In this document: positions 27,207 to 35,297 of the stretch, in pieces | Layout: every line of letters starts with the position of its first letter | Position numbering within the stretch: the first letter of the stretch is position 1 | IMG/VR virus record: IMGVR_UViG_3300045256_000050 | Span: 62,001-126,000 of that record | From: a virus | Direction: 5' to 3' (one strand) | DNA length: 64,000 nt | Position numbers and translations under genes: made by a program | Notes under the pieces: model-generated | What the model was told of the DNA's origin: nothing | Databases searched by the model: none | The model's input: the letters and a program-made list of their open reading frames with translations, nothing else

Positions 27207-29078
27207 ATGCCATTTCCGCCGATTCCTGCGTACCCGAATGCGATTGACTCGGACTACACTTTGTTCCTGGTGTACAACACCACGGAGACGAAGCTGTGCG
27301 CAGACAACGCCGCCTGGGCGGAAACCATCGAACTCCTGCCCGTGGCCTCCGACAAGCCGGAAATCTGGGCCGACAACGGGTTCGGAAACATCGACGGCGA
27401 GTTGTTCTACTACGACTCCGTGGAGAAGGACTCCAACGGCAAGGTGAACAAGCTCAAGGGCTGTGCCCGAGCGTTGCTCGGCAAGTCCAAGTTCAACCCC
27501 CGTGGCACCTGGGTTCGCAGTTACGTCATTGCCGAACACCACAACCAGTTGGTCGATGCGATCCTGAACGTCGAGAACTTCGTGGGGTTCAACTTCGACC
27601 CACGGCAGGAAACCCTCGACTGGCGTATCCGCAACCTTCAGGCGTTGGCGATCATCTTCGACGACTACGCCTGCCCGGACGTGAACTTCACGTTCAACAT
27701 CGTGGAGAACGACAAGGAAACGGGTATCCTCGCCAACTATATCGTCGAGCTTACACAACCCACGACGGCCAACTCGTTCCGCTTGGACTTCGGCGACGGC
27801 GAGTCCACGACGACGGCCCTGTCCGGCAGCCACCGCTACGCCCTGAACGCCACGATTGACCCCGTGGTGACTTTGAGTAACGACAAGTGCCAGATCATCG
27901 TGACGCCGGTCGAGCGTGAGAACCCGAGTGAACCGCCTGCCGTCATTGAAGACGTGTTCGACATCCCGATTCCGACCGTGCCGGATATCCCGGACTTCAC
28001 CTTCGTCCCGTGCGAAGTGCCGGAGCCGAACATCAACCTGCCGCCGCTGGTCTTCCCGTGCATCTCGCTGGAAGGTCAGATCGGCCCGCTGCCGTCGGTC
28101 ATCATCGGCCCGGACATCCAGTTGGTTTCGAACGTGGTGATCGAGGGGCCGGACAACCCGGTACAGATTCTCCACAGCACCGTTACGATTGAGGGCGGGT
28201 TCAGCCTGCCGTCGATCATCTTCGTTGACGTGCCGCCGACGATTGTCATCGACCCGCCGATCCCGCCGACGATTGTCATCGTGGCTCAGTCGAGCATTGC
28301 GATGGGCATCGACTACGGCGAGTTGCCGAAGTTCGAGATCGACTGGAGCAACATGCCGGAGATGACCATGCAGATGACGATGGTCCGTCCGGTCACGAAG
28401 CCGCAGTTGATGGCCCAGAACGTGCAGAACGAGTTCGGCGACGAGTTCGCCGACTTGTTCCAGGCGTCCGAGCAACTGAAGGTGGAGTACGAGACGGTCG
28501 GGATGCCGGAAGAGATCAGGATCGTGATGCCGGACGAAATCCCGGACATCAAGATCGACGCCACCAGTGTGCCGAAGACGATCAAGGTTGTTACGGAAGA
28601 TTGCCACCTGCCCGAGATCATCCGAATCTTCGGCCCGGACAAGCCGCTGCCCGACGTGATCCACATCCACGGGCCGGAGACGCCGCTGCCGGACCAGATC
28701 GAGTTGGTGAACCGTGACGTTCCCCGTCAGATCGAATTGGTCAACAAGGACGTGCCGCACGAGATGGTGTTGCGGATGGAACACCCGATCCCCGAGAAGA
28801 TCACGGTCGAGATGGTCGAACCCATTCCGAGCAAGATCATCTTGGACGCCTCGGGTGTGCCGACATCGCTGCCGGTCACGGGTATCCCGGAAGCCCTGAC
28901 GGTCGTGGGCTTCCCGGAGGGCATCCCGATTCTCTTCCCGAAGGAAGAAGATATGCCGAAGATGGAGCTAGTTTATAAAGGTGCCCCGCTGGAACTGAAG
29001 ATCACGATGGACAAGATGATCGCAGCAGCGGAAGGCGAAGACGCACCGTGCGTGCGGATCATGCCTTGTATAAAGTAA
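27207..29078 (+). CDS. Virion decoration protein with long Pro/Ile beta-repeat tail (paralogue 3 of 3)
   Basis: Protein of 623 residues; ATG 27207 is chosen because an in-frame ATG at 27183 lies in the previous gene. The N-terminal domain matches the two preceding proteins (YPNAIDSDYTLFLVYN; IAEHHNQLVDAILNVENF). One degenerate PKD-like unit has FRLDFGDGES. From about residue 250 to 610 it is built of short repeats of the type 'hP-x-x-I-x-h' (for example PPTIVIDPPIPPTIVIV, DVPRQIELVNKDVPHEMVL, EHPIPEKITVEMVEPIPSKI), which suggests a strand-turn solenoid or fibre shaft. Compared with its paralogues the PKD part is replaced by this repeat. Confidence 0.75.
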   Translation: MPFPPIPAYPNAIDSDYTLFLVYNTTETKLCADNAAWAETIELLPVASDKPEIWADNGFGNIDGELFYYDSVEKDSNGKVNKLKGCARALLGKSKFNPRGTWVRSYVIAEHHNQLVDAILNVENFVGFNFDPRQETLDWRIRNLQALAIIFDDYACPDVNFTFNIVENDKETGILANYIVELTQPTTANSFRLDFGDGESTTTALSGSHRYALNATIDPVVTLSNDKCQIIVTPVERENPSEPPAVIEDVFDIPIPTVPDIPDFTFVPCEVPEPNINLPPLVFPCISLEGQIGPLPSVIIGPDIQLVSNVVIEGPDNPVQILHSTVTIEGGFSLPSIIFVDVPPTIVIDPPIPPTIVIVAQSSIAMGIDYGELPKFEIDWSNMPEMTMQMTMVRPVTKPQLMAQNVQNEFGDEFADLFQASEQLKVEYETVGMPEEIRIVMPDEIPDIKIDATSVPKTIKVVTEDCHLPEIIRIFGPDKPLPDVIHIHGPETPLPDQIELVNRDVPRQIELVNKDVPHEMVLRMEHPIPEKITVEMVEPIPSKIILDASGVPTSLPVTGIPEALTVVGFPEGIPILFPKEEDMPKMELVYKGAPLELKITMDKMIAAAEGEDAPCVRIMPCIK

Positions 29079-29081
29079 ACT

Positions 29082-29987
29082 ATGCTCAACCTACCTATCG
29101 ACCTGACTCAATCCAAGAACACCTTGTTCTTGGGCATCGGGGGCGGCTTCGACATCTACGGGGCCGTCCCTTTGTTTGCGCAAAACCACAACGCCAACAC
29201 GAGACTCTTCTTCGCCAATGTCAACGCCTCGGTCAAGAGCGTGTTGAAGTTCCCCAGGGACGATCACCCGTGTCCCGAAGGCTTCCTGGCCGGGTGGCTG
29301 GAGAAGCAGGAATACAAAACCACCGTCTACGCCCTACCTCGTGCCGGTGTGATCCCAACCCGGAACATCCTGCACACCATCATGAAAGAACACGCCATTG
29401 ACACGATTGTGTGCGTGGACGGCGGGGTGGATTCACTGATGGTGGGCGACGAGGAAGGGGCCGGGACGATTCTGGAGGACTTCGTGACGATGCAGGCGGT
29501 GAGTGCCCTGCGTGTGGCGAAGGTTCTGGTCTGCCTGGGTTTCGGCACGGAGACGGACGAGGACGTGTGCCACAACCATGCGTTACAGAACATGGCGGCT
29601 CTGGCTGCCGACGGGGCGTTCTGGGGTTGTTCTTCACTGACGAAGGACGACCCGGAATACCAAGCCTATCGAGAAGTGTGCGAGTACGCATGGGCCGACG
29701 GGAGGCGTAAGAGCCACGTCCACACGAAAGTCATCTCGGCCGTCGAGGGGAAGTTCGGGAACGACTCTCTGTACTCGGACGTGGACCCGCAACTCGCCGG
29801 GAAGACGAACACAGTAAACTACATTAACCCGTTGATGCCGATCATGTGGTTCTACGATCTCGACAAGGTGCTGGCCCGTAACAAGCTGGCGAAGTTGTTC
29901 GAGAACACCAACCTCAGCACCGACGTGTTGATGTTGTACAGGTCTAACAAGTTACCACTGAGGGAGCGACAAGCTATTCCGCTATGA
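29082..29987 (+). CDS. DUF1152-like protein
   Basis: Protein of 301 residues. The N-terminus (NTLFLGIGGGFDIYGAVPLF, about 13-32) is a glycine-rich strand-loop of Rossmann type, and TIVCVDGGVDSLMVGDEEGA (about 107-126) with GTILEDFVTM follows. This layout matches the DUF1152 family as I know it, which has no firm biochemical role. It overlaps the next gene by 4 bp and follows the decoration genes after 3 bp. The family name is fairly likely, the function unknown. Confidence 0.6.
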   Translation: MLNLPIDLTQSKNTLFLGIGGGFDIYGAVPLFAQNHNANTRLFFANVNASVKSVLKFPRDDHPCPEGFLAGWLEKQEYKTTVYALPRAGVIPTRNILHTIMKEHAIDTIVCVDGGVDSLMVGDEEGAGTILEDFVTMQAVSALRVAKVLVCLGFGTETDEDVCHNHALQNMAALAADGAFWGCSSLTKDDPEYQAYREVCEYAWADGRRKSHVHTKVISAVEGKFGNDSLYSDVDPQLAGKTNTVNYINPLMPIMWFYDLDKVLARNKLAKLFENTNLSTDVLMLYRSNKLPLRERQAIPL

Positions 29988-30847
29988 GAATCCGAAAAGA
30001 CGAAAAGACTCGTAACAATTTCATTCGTGCAGGCGGGGTCTGGGTCCGGGACTTCACTAAACCCAACTCCATGCCCGTGACGCCGAACGCCCTGGTCCGT
30101 CCGGCCGACAAGCCGTTGATCGTGCAGAACGAGTTCCAGAACCGGGCGTTGAACATCGGCAACATCTGCGACGAGAAGTTGGTGTTCCCGAAGGTGGTCA
30201 TCATCTCCGACGGCTACTCGTTTGCCAAGCGGGTAGACTTCATCAACAGCCTGCCGAACGACGTGGCGGTCTTCGCCGTCAACCATGCGTTGAACAAGTG
30301 GCGGACGACCGGGTTCAAGAAGCCCGTAAACCTGTATGTGGTGAATAACCCGTACCCGGAGGCGACAAGCTACCTGCCGAGAAAGTCGAAATACTACCCG
30401 GCGTGCGTGGCGTCAATGCGGACCAATGCGAAGTTCCTGAAGGACTACAAGGGGACGACGTATGTGTACGAGCCGGTTCCCGAGGAAGGGTTCGGACAAA
30501 AGGGTGACAGTCTTTACTATGTTGATGACTACCGAAACCCGGTGTGTGCGGCGATTGGCCTCGCCTACCGGATGCGTGCCCAGAAGATCATGCTCGTCAG
30601 TTGCGACGAGTCATTCGGTGAGAAGAAGGACGGGGCTGAGGAATTACCGAACGGCCTCTATACCTATCCGCAGCAGTTGATGGCCCAGGAGTTGATCGAC
30701 GCCAACCTGTACTGGTTTACTAAGAAGAAGACCGGCGAGGCGAAGGCCGCAAACTACTCAGACGGCCCAGAAAACAAGCATGCTACATATATAACCCAAG
30801 ACGAGCAGGCATTGGCATTCTTTGCGGATGAAGATGAAGACGCCTAA
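29984..30847 (+). CDS. DUF115-like protein, possible surface-sugar enzyme
   Basis: Protein of 287 residues. VVIISDGYSFAKRVDFINSL (about 71-90) and NPVCAAIGLAYRMRAQKIML followed by VSCDES (about 185-210) have the layout of DUF115-type proteins ('GxGxS' style loop; 'A..LA..lG...I.LiG.D'), some of which act in surface glycan or flagellin glycosylation. The preceding part has YVVNNPYPEATSYLP. It is coupled to the DUF1152-like gene by a 4 bp overlap and precedes a glycosyltransferase region. Assignment moderate. Confidence 0.45.
   Translation: MRIRKDEKTRNNFIRAGGVWVRDFTKPNSMPVTPNALVRPADKPLIVQNEFQNRALNIGNICDEKLVFPKVVIISDGYSFAKRVDFINSLPNDVAVFAVNHALNKWRTTGFKKPVNLYVVNNPYPEATSYLPRKSKYYPACVASMRTNAKFLKDYKGTTYVYEPVPEEGFGQKGDSLYYVDDYRNPVCAAIGLAYRMRAQKIMLVSCDESFGEKKDGAEELPNGLYTYPQQLMAQELIDANLYWFTKKKTGEAKAANYSDGPENKHATYITQDEQALAFFADEDEDA
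30788..30795 (+). promoter_or_regulatory. TATATAAC element, candidate late-type promoter
   Basis: TATATAAC inside the end of the DUF115-like gene, about 117 bp before the ATG at 30912. One of several TATATAA elements noted; T4-type late promoters are short AT-rich -10 boxes. Distance to the next gene is longer than for the others, so this is weaker. Confidence 0.2.
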
Positions 30848-30911
30848 AGGATGTGCTGTGCGGGCCTGAATGAATGCAGTGCTTACACGGGTACATTCTT
30901 CGGAGGACTTA

Positions 30912-31244
30912 ATGAGTAACGAACGACCATCGTTTTCGCTACACGATTTCAAGAACTGGCTGTCCCAACAGAAGGATATGTCCGAGTTCTTCAACATCGA
31001 GAAACCCACCGCCTCGAAGGCAGAGGGCTTCATCGGGATGAGTGTGACCCCAAAGGTGGGGATGAAGAAGTTGCTTGAGAAGGCTCACGCCGACGACGGC
31101 GATGCGGAACAAATGGTTCACGAACTCGTCGAGGAAGGCGGCGTGATCGTTGACACGAAGGGCAAAGAACTCTTAATTGAGGTTGATTCGGGTTGTTTTT
31201 ACCTGCCCCGCTTCTGCGTCCGACTGGTTAAGGACGAGGAGTAA
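30912..31244 (+). CDS. Unknown protein (110 aa)
   Basis: ATG 30912 is preferred over an upstream in-frame start at 30870 because GGAGGA lies just before it. The protein begins MSNERPSFSLHDFKNWL, a helical start commonly seen in phage proteins, and ends in a strand-rich segment (GKELLIEVDSGCFYLPRFCV). Its last 72 bp converge with the end of the opposite-strand GT9 gene. Function unknown. Confidence 0.65.
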   Translation: MSNERPSFSLHDFKNWLSQQKDMSEFFNIEKPTASKAEGFIGMSVTPKVGMKKLLEKAHADDGDAEQMVHELVEEGGVIVDTKGKELLIEVDSGCFYLPRFCVRLVKDEE

Positions 31245-32036
31245 CGCCTTCCACATGTCGTCCACCGAAACCCGGCTGATGCACGCCTGATCGCCGGTTT
31301 CGCAAACATCCGTGCAATACGTTAGCCCTGTCTTGCGGCTGTGACAGCCCAGACAGGGCAATTCTTTTGCCGTCACCGGCACCACGTTACTGTTGAACAC
31401 CCGAGTGTTCGGGGCCACGCTCCCGAAGAACACCACCGCCGGAGTCTCGACGGCCTGGGCGACGTGGAACGGGAACGAGTCTACCCCCACGAACGCCTTC
31501 GCATCTTTGATGATGGTCGCCAGTTCGCCGACCGTCGTCTTGTTCCTCACGTCAACGTGGCTCGGGACGAAGTGGTCGCCCTCGCCGCCCACGCACACGA
31601 TCTGGTAGCCCGCATTATACAACCGAAGGGCGAGTTCCCGCCACTCGTTCTTGCCCCACGCCCGGCCGACCCAGCCTTCCGAAACACCGGCGTGGACGAC
31701 GACGTAGTTCACCACTTCCGGCTTGTTCACCGGGTCGTTCTTGACGAACAGTTCGCAGTCCTCGACGGGAACCCCGGCCTTGTCGGCGTAGCACTTCAGG
31801 AAGTTCTCGCTCTGGCGGGCCTCGTAGGCGGCGTCCAGGTTGATGACGAGATCGAACTGTCGTTGTGGGTCCGGCTTGATGATGAAGTCCACGAACGGGT
31901 TGCCGTGGAGGGAGTGGTGGCACTCGGTAGCGAAGTAGATTCGGCAGTCCGGGTACTTCTTTTTGAGGGCGGGGCAGACGGCGGCGGCTACGAAAACGTC
32001 GCCGGTCGAACCCATTCGGTTGATGAGGATGTCCAT
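31173..32036 (-). CDS. Glycosyltransferase family 9 (heptosyltransferase-like)
   Basis: Protein of 287 residues on the minus strand. N-terminal MDILINRMGSTGDVFVAAAV is the GT9 'R..aiGDvl...P.l' loop; NYVVVHAGVSEGW with W.k.eW follows (about 108-130), and KAFVGVDSFPFHVAQAVETP with AVVFFGS (about 183-210) is the ADP-sugar side ('D.g.mHlAaal..P.v.lFg'). A Cys-rich end (LPCLGCHSRKTGLTYC) resembles bacterial heptosyltransferases. GT-B enzymes of this family add heptose or similar sugars to LPS. In a phage it may modify host LPS or the virion. Its start abuts the upstream minus gene (1 bp overlap). Confidence 0.85.
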   Translation of the reverse strand: MDILINRMGSTGDVFVAAAVCPALKKKYPDCRIYFATECHHSLHGNPFVDFIIKPDPQRQFDLVINLDAAYEARQSENFLKCYADKAGVPVEDCELFVKNDPVNKPEVVNYVVVHAGVSEGWVGRAWGKNEWRELALRLYNAGYQIVCVGGEGDHFVPSHVDVRNKTTVGELATIIKDAKAFVGVDSFPFHVAQAVETPAVVFFGSVAPNTRVFNSNVVPVTAKELPCLGCHSRKTGLTYCTDVCETGDQACISRVSVDDMWKALLLVLNQSDAEAGQVKTTRINLN

Positions 32037-32404
32037 TACGATTCTTTCTTTCTGAGCATTGTCTTCACCACCTTACACCCGCTCGTGTTGGCCTTCGGGG
32101 CTTTGTGGATGTTGGTGAAGTGGATCATGGGGATTTCCCCCATCGGTAGATTAGTGAAACCACGGTCTTTTAGCCGCTGTCGAAGGTCGGCGTAGGAGTT
32201 GGCCGTCTCCAGGCGGGCCTCGTACATCATCTTATTTTCATTCAAGACCCGGCCGACTGCCATCTTCCACTGCGGCGGGAGTTCCAGTTCCTCCAGGCTC
32301 GCCAGCGGCGAGTTCACTTCCTTGTCCGTGTCCGCCTTGAAAGTGGTCACTATCTTGACCCCCTGTTTGGACCGACTCGCCAAGTAGAGATACAACTTTC
32401 GCAT
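32036..32404 (-). CDS. Small basic unknown protein (122 aa)
   Basis: Minus-strand gene beginning MRKLYLYLASRSKQGVKIVT after a strong GAGGAG. It is Lys/Arg-rich with a helical middle (LARLETANSYADLRQRLKDR-like segment) and ends one base into the GT9 start, so the two are translated together. Upstream it overlaps a longer open frame (32238-32528) in a different frame. Function unknown. Confidence 0.65.
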   Translation of the reverse strand: MRKLYLYLASRSKQGVKIVTTFKADTDKEVNSPLASLEELELPPQWKMAVGRVLNENKMMYEARLETANSYADLRQRLKDRGFTNLPMGEIPMIHFTNIHKAPKANTSGCKVVKTMLRKKES

Positions 32405-32528
32405 TAAACAACTCCTCTAGTAGTATAGAAAGTAAATCGAAGGTGTACTTCCCGTCGGGTCCGCCGAACTGCTGGAAGAAGTCCTTCACGGTGACGGCGG
32501 CGAGTGCCGCTTTTTCTTGTTCATTCAT
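32238..32528 (-). CDS. Doubtful overlapping ORF, N-terminal 45 codons look coding
   Basis: On the minus strand, the first part reads as a plausible helical protein (MNEQEKAALAAVTVKDFFQQ, then FGGPDGKYTFDLLSILLEEL), after which the frame enters the start of the 32404 gene and becomes Gly/Gln-rich, which looks non-coding. The strong ribosome-binding site for the 32404 gene lies inside it. Either a short upstream gene that has lost its stop or a spurious overlap. Its ATG is immediately back to back with the + strand ATG at 32529. Confidence 0.35.
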   Translation of the reverse strand: MNEQEKAALAAVTVKDFFQQFGGPDGKYTFDLLSILLEELFNAKVVSLLGESVQTGGQDSDHFQGGHGQGSELAAGEPGGTGTPAAVEDGSRPGLE

Positions 32529-33185
32529 ATGATACCGTTCCCGAAATACGCCAAGATCAAAGACAACTACTGCGTGGCCTACCTGGGGCAGTGCAACGAG
32601 TACCTGTTGTTATTGAACTACTTCGTGCCCCGGCTGGAAGTGCTACACCCCGGCATCAATATCTATCTCTGCTGCCGTGACGAATATCTGCCAATTCTGA
32701 CCCACCCCCGGTCCTTCCCCATCTCCCTGCTCAAGCAGAAGAAAGAAGAACTCGTCTACGTCAAGGAGATCGTTTACGACGGGAACGGGCACCCCATCGA
32801 GAATTTCCTGACCGAGAGCGGGCTGACCAACGTCCGGGTGGACGTGACCCCGCCGCCAGTGACGACGAGGGCCGTGGTCTTGACTAAGGGCAACTTCCCG
32901 ACGACCGGCCTGAACACGCAGGAGACGGAGTGGCTGCTGATGAAGGCCCAATCGGAAGGGTTCCACCCGGAGGTAGACGTGCCGGTGGACAACGCAGGGT
33001 ACGTCCTGGGGGTGGAATGTTACGAAATGTACCGGGCCGGGTTCGCTGGGGTGCGGACGGCGTTGGTCGCTAACGGCGTTGGGACGGGGTTCTACAAAAA
33101 GTTGTTCCCCGAGTCGGAGATTTTAGAACTGGCGGGATATATAAAATCGAAGACGGGCAAAGTACCTAACACTCTTAGGAGATAA
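32529..33185 (+). CDS. Unknown protein with partial GT-B/GT9-like look
   Basis: Protein of 218 residues. AKIKDNYCVAYLGQCNEYLL (about 7-26) with LLNYFVPRLEVLHPGINIYL resembles the first Rossmann half of GT9 proteins ('n.GdillalPal..L...P.a.I.'). The second half has RAVVLTKGNFPTTGLNTQE and AGYVLGVECYEMYRAGFAGV, not a full sugar-donor site. No ribosome-binding sequence is visible, and the opposite-strand ORF starts one base before its ATG. It may be a degenerate relative of the flanking GT9 genes. The call is tentative; the ORF itself is convincing. Confidence 0.6.
   Translation: MIPFPKYAKIKDNYCVAYLGQCNEYLLLLNYFVPRLEVLHPGINIYLCCRDEYLPILTHPRSFPISLLKQKKEELVYVKEIVYDGNGHPIENFLTESGLTNVRVDVTPPPVTTRAVVLTKGNFPTTGLNTQETEWLLMKAQSEGFHPEVDVPVDNAGYVLGVECYEMYRAGFAGVRTALVANGVGTGFYKKLFPESEILELAGYIKSKTGKVPNTLRR
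33138..33146 (+). promoter_or_regulatory. TATATAAAA element, candidate late-type promoter
   Basis: TATATAAAA lies 45 bp before the ATG of the gene at 33191, inside the end of the previous gene. That gene has its own good ribosome-binding site, a strong terminator after it and high-expression codon use, so a dedicated promoter is expected here. T4-like late promoters are TATAAATA-type -10 boxes; this element differs slightly. Confidence 0.4.
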
Positions 33186-33190
33186 AGAAT

Positions 33191-33766
33191 ATGTCAGTAT
33201 TCAAGGTCAAGTTGAACAACGTCGGCCAGGGTCGTCTGGACATCGATCCGACCACGGGTGTTCCTTTTGCTACGTCGAACCAGCGTAGCATCTACGTCGC
33301 TGGTCCGGGCCGCAAGTACCGGAAGCTGCGTGACGGTGAAACCTTCACCGACAACAACTACTGGAAGCAGTTCACTGCCGAGATCGCTGGCTACGAAGCC
33401 GCTTTCATCGAGGTTGTGAGCGACGACGGTTCGGTTTACTCGGACATCCCGGAAGAGAACACGTTCGCTATTGGTCACACGTTCACGAACCTCTCGACGA
33501 GCTTCAGTGACAACGTTATCGACTTCGTTGACACCTACGGCGGTCCGGCAACGTTCCTCCAGGTCACGAACACGACTGGCTCGACCCGTTCGATCCAGGG
33601 CGAAGTCAACGGCGACACGAACGTCATCTTCACCCTCGCTGACGGCGAAACCCAGGTCTTCAACACCGGCGATGTTCGCATCACCATGTTGCGGCTCAAG
33701 GGCGTTGGCGGCACCGACGGTGACGCTCAGGTTATCGGCTCCGTCCGGTCCCTGTCCCAGAGCTAA
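33191..33766 (+). CDS. Abundant virion protein (probable decoration or outer structural protein)
   Basis: Protein of 191 residues with strong AGGAG before the ATG. It begins MSVFKVKLNNVGQGRLDIDP, is almost free of Cys, and has a polar beta-rich body with Thr/Asn/Gly/Val (DTYGGPATFLQVTNTTGSTR). Codon use shifts towards GCT, GGT, GTT and CGT compared with its neighbours, as it does in the capsid-scaffold genes at the right end, which suggests very high expression. It has its own TATATAAA element before it and a strong terminator after it. Likely a single-gene transcription unit for a major virion component. Confidence 0.75.
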   Translation: MSVFKVKLNNVGQGRLDIDPTTGVPFATSNQRSIYVAGPGRKYRKLRDGETFTDNNYWKQFTAEIAGYEAAFIEVVSDDGSVYSDIPEENTFAIGHTFTNLSTSFSDNVIDFVDTYGGPATFLQVTNTTGSTRSIQGEVNGDTNVIFTLADGETQVFNTGDVRITMLRLKGVGGTDGDAQVIGSVRSLSQS

Positions 33767-33787
33767 GTTTGACAAGACAAACAACGA

Positions 33788-33819
33788 ACACCCGGCAGAA
33801 ATGCCGGGTGTTTTCTTTT
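33788..33819 (+). terminator. Rho-independent terminator
   Basis: Perfect 10-bp stem (ACACCCGGCA / TGCCGGGTGT) with a GAAA tetraloop, then TTTTCTTTT. It ends the transcription unit of the 33191 gene, 22 bp after its stop. Confidence 0.93.
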
Positions 33820-33826
33820 ATACGGC

Positions 33827-34066
33827 ATGAACGCCGGTTACTTTTACTGCCCGTACATCCCGTTGCAAGATTCACCCACGGTTCTTGCGCCGGAGGGGAC
33901 GGAGTTCCCACAGGATGACGCCAGAACCATTAACGACATCGTGAACGGTCATGAGCGGTGGCGGTACGACGAGGACGACTACGACCCGTACTTCGATCCG
34001 GCCTCCGTGTTCTACATGGGTGGCAGTCTGCCCATCGACTTTGACTGGCTAAAGGAAGGATTCTGA
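33827..34066 (+). CDS. Small unknown acidic, aromatic-rich protein (79 aa)
   Basis: Starts just 8 bp after the terminator T-run with no visible ribosome-binding sequence. It is rich in Tyr, Asp, Pro and Phe (WRYDEDDYDPYFDPASVF) and overlaps the next start by one base (TGATG). Being coupled to the GT9 gene, it is likely translated, but by readthrough or an unknown promoter. Function unknown. Confidence 0.55.
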   Translation: MNAGYFYCPYIPLQDSPTVLAPEGTEFPQDDARTINDIVNGHERWRYDEDDYDPYFDPASVFYMGGSLPIDFDWLKEGF

Positions 34067-35046
34067 TGAAGATTGTTACCCGACGGGTAGAGAACCGCAG
34101 GCCCGACAAGCTCCAGCGAATCATGTCCCTGGGCGACTTCGCCGAGAAGCGTAACCAAGTGCTGATTCAGCGGAACGTCGGCGGGTTGGGCGACATCTTC
34201 ATGCACCGGATGATGTTCGAAGATTTCAAGCGGGTCATGCCCGACGCCAAGATTCACTTCGCTTGCCCCCGTCAGTACCACGACGCCGTGACTGACCACC
34301 CGTTCGTGGACAAGGTACTGGACTCGGCGACGGTGGATCGGTTTCAGTACATCGTCTCGTACAACACCACCACCGCCTGTGGCCGGTACGAACTCCGTAT
34401 GTTCCCCTATTCCGGCTTGCACCGGAGCGACATCTGGGCGCAACACTGCGGGGTTCACCTGACGAACCACAACATGCACATACGCATGACGGCCGAGGAA
34501 GTCGCCTGGGGGCGAGCGAAGTTGGAGGAGAACCGGGACCGGCCGGGGCCGATTGTCCTGATGTCGCCGGTGAGTGCGATGGAGAACAAGAACCTGCTCT
34601 ACCACCAGACGGAGGGGACGGTGAAGGGGCTTTGGGAGCGGGGGAATTGTGTGATCGGACTGCACTACAACCCGCTCATGCACTTCACCAAGTTAAACGC
34701 CCCGTGTATCTACAAGCTCTCGGTTCGGCAGTGGATGAGCGTGATTGCGGCGGCGGATTACGTCGTGAGCGTGGACACGGCGGCGTTCCACTGTGCAGGC
34801 GGGATGGGGAAGCCGCTGACGGGCATCTTTACTTTCGCCGACGGGAAGGTGTACGGGCGGTATTACAAGGGGTTCGAGTTGGTTCAACGGCACCGGGACG
34901 ACGGGGATTGGGACTGCGGGCCGTGTTACGATTGGGGCCGTTGCACGAAGACGAAGGCAAACCCGAAGCCGTGCCTGACCGAGATCACTTCGGACATGAT
35001 TCTGAAGGCAACTGACAAAATGTTTGCGAAACACTCATCTAAATAA
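34066..35046 (+). CDS. Glycosyltransferase family 9-like protein
   Basis: Protein of 326 residues. Residues about 30-60 (QVLIQRNVGGLGDIFMHRMM) form the GT9 'R..glGDi......' loop, and FACPRQYHDAVTDHPFVDKV follows as in other phage GT9 proteins. The donor side has LSVRQWMSVIAAADYVVSVD with TAAFHCAGGMGKP and LTGIFT (about 220-258), matching 'aDl.V..D.a..HlAga.gkp.v.lf'. C-terminal Cys-rich patch (DCGPCYDWGRCTK) as in bacterial ADP-heptose enzymes. It is the second clear GT9 in 4 kb, on the opposite strand from the first. Probably acts on host envelope glycans or virion sugars. Confidence 0.8.
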   Translation: MKIVTRRVENRRPDKLQRIMSLGDFAEKRNQVLIQRNVGGLGDIFMHRMMFEDFKRVMPDAKIHFACPRQYHDAVTDHPFVDKVLDSATVDRFQYIVSYNTTTACGRYELRMFPYSGLHRSDIWAQHCGVHLTNHNMHIRMTAEEVAWGRAKLEENRDRPGPIVLMSPVSAMENKNLLYHQTEGTVKGLWERGNCVIGLHYNPLMHFTKLNAPCIYKLSVRQWMSVIAAADYVVSVDTAAFHCAGGMGKPLTGIFTFADGKVYGRYYKGFELVQRHRDDGDWDCGPCYDWGRCTKTKANPKPCLTEITSDMILKATDKMFAKHSSK

Positions 35047-35049
35047 GAC

Positions 35050-35292
35050 ATGCCTCAGCGTATTACACCCGTGAAGGTCATGTCCGTGAGCCAGAATGGC
35101 GAGTGCCATCTGACGATCACGTTGGAGTTGAACATCAATTTGACCGCCAACGGTGAGATCGGTGCGTCACTGCAAGCTCAGGGAGAGAAGCCTATGAAAG
35201 CCCGGCCGATTCAGGAAGACGATGATGTCGAACTTACGGTCCCGGATTTCGTATCGGGTATGAAGCTGGACTTTGGTAAACAAGTGGAGTGA
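35050..35292 (+). CDS. Small unknown protein (80 aa)
   Basis: Begins PQRITPVKVMSVSQNGECHL, a beta-rich start with alternating Thr/Val/Leu, and ends acidic. Starts 3 bp after the GT9 stop. The last bases (GTGGAG) probably provide the ribosome-binding site of the actin-like gene. Function unknown. Confidence 0.6.
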   Translation: MPQRITPVKVMSVSQNGECHLTITLELNINLTANGEIGASLQAQGEKPMKARPIQEDDDVELTVPDFVSGMKLDFGKQVE

Positions 35293-35297
35293 AAGAA

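Noticed and set aside
27201-28784. Long minus-strand frame opposite the third decoration gene
   Set aside because: Its composition is Arg/Val/His/Asp-rich and unlike real proteins here; the + strand repeat protein explains it.
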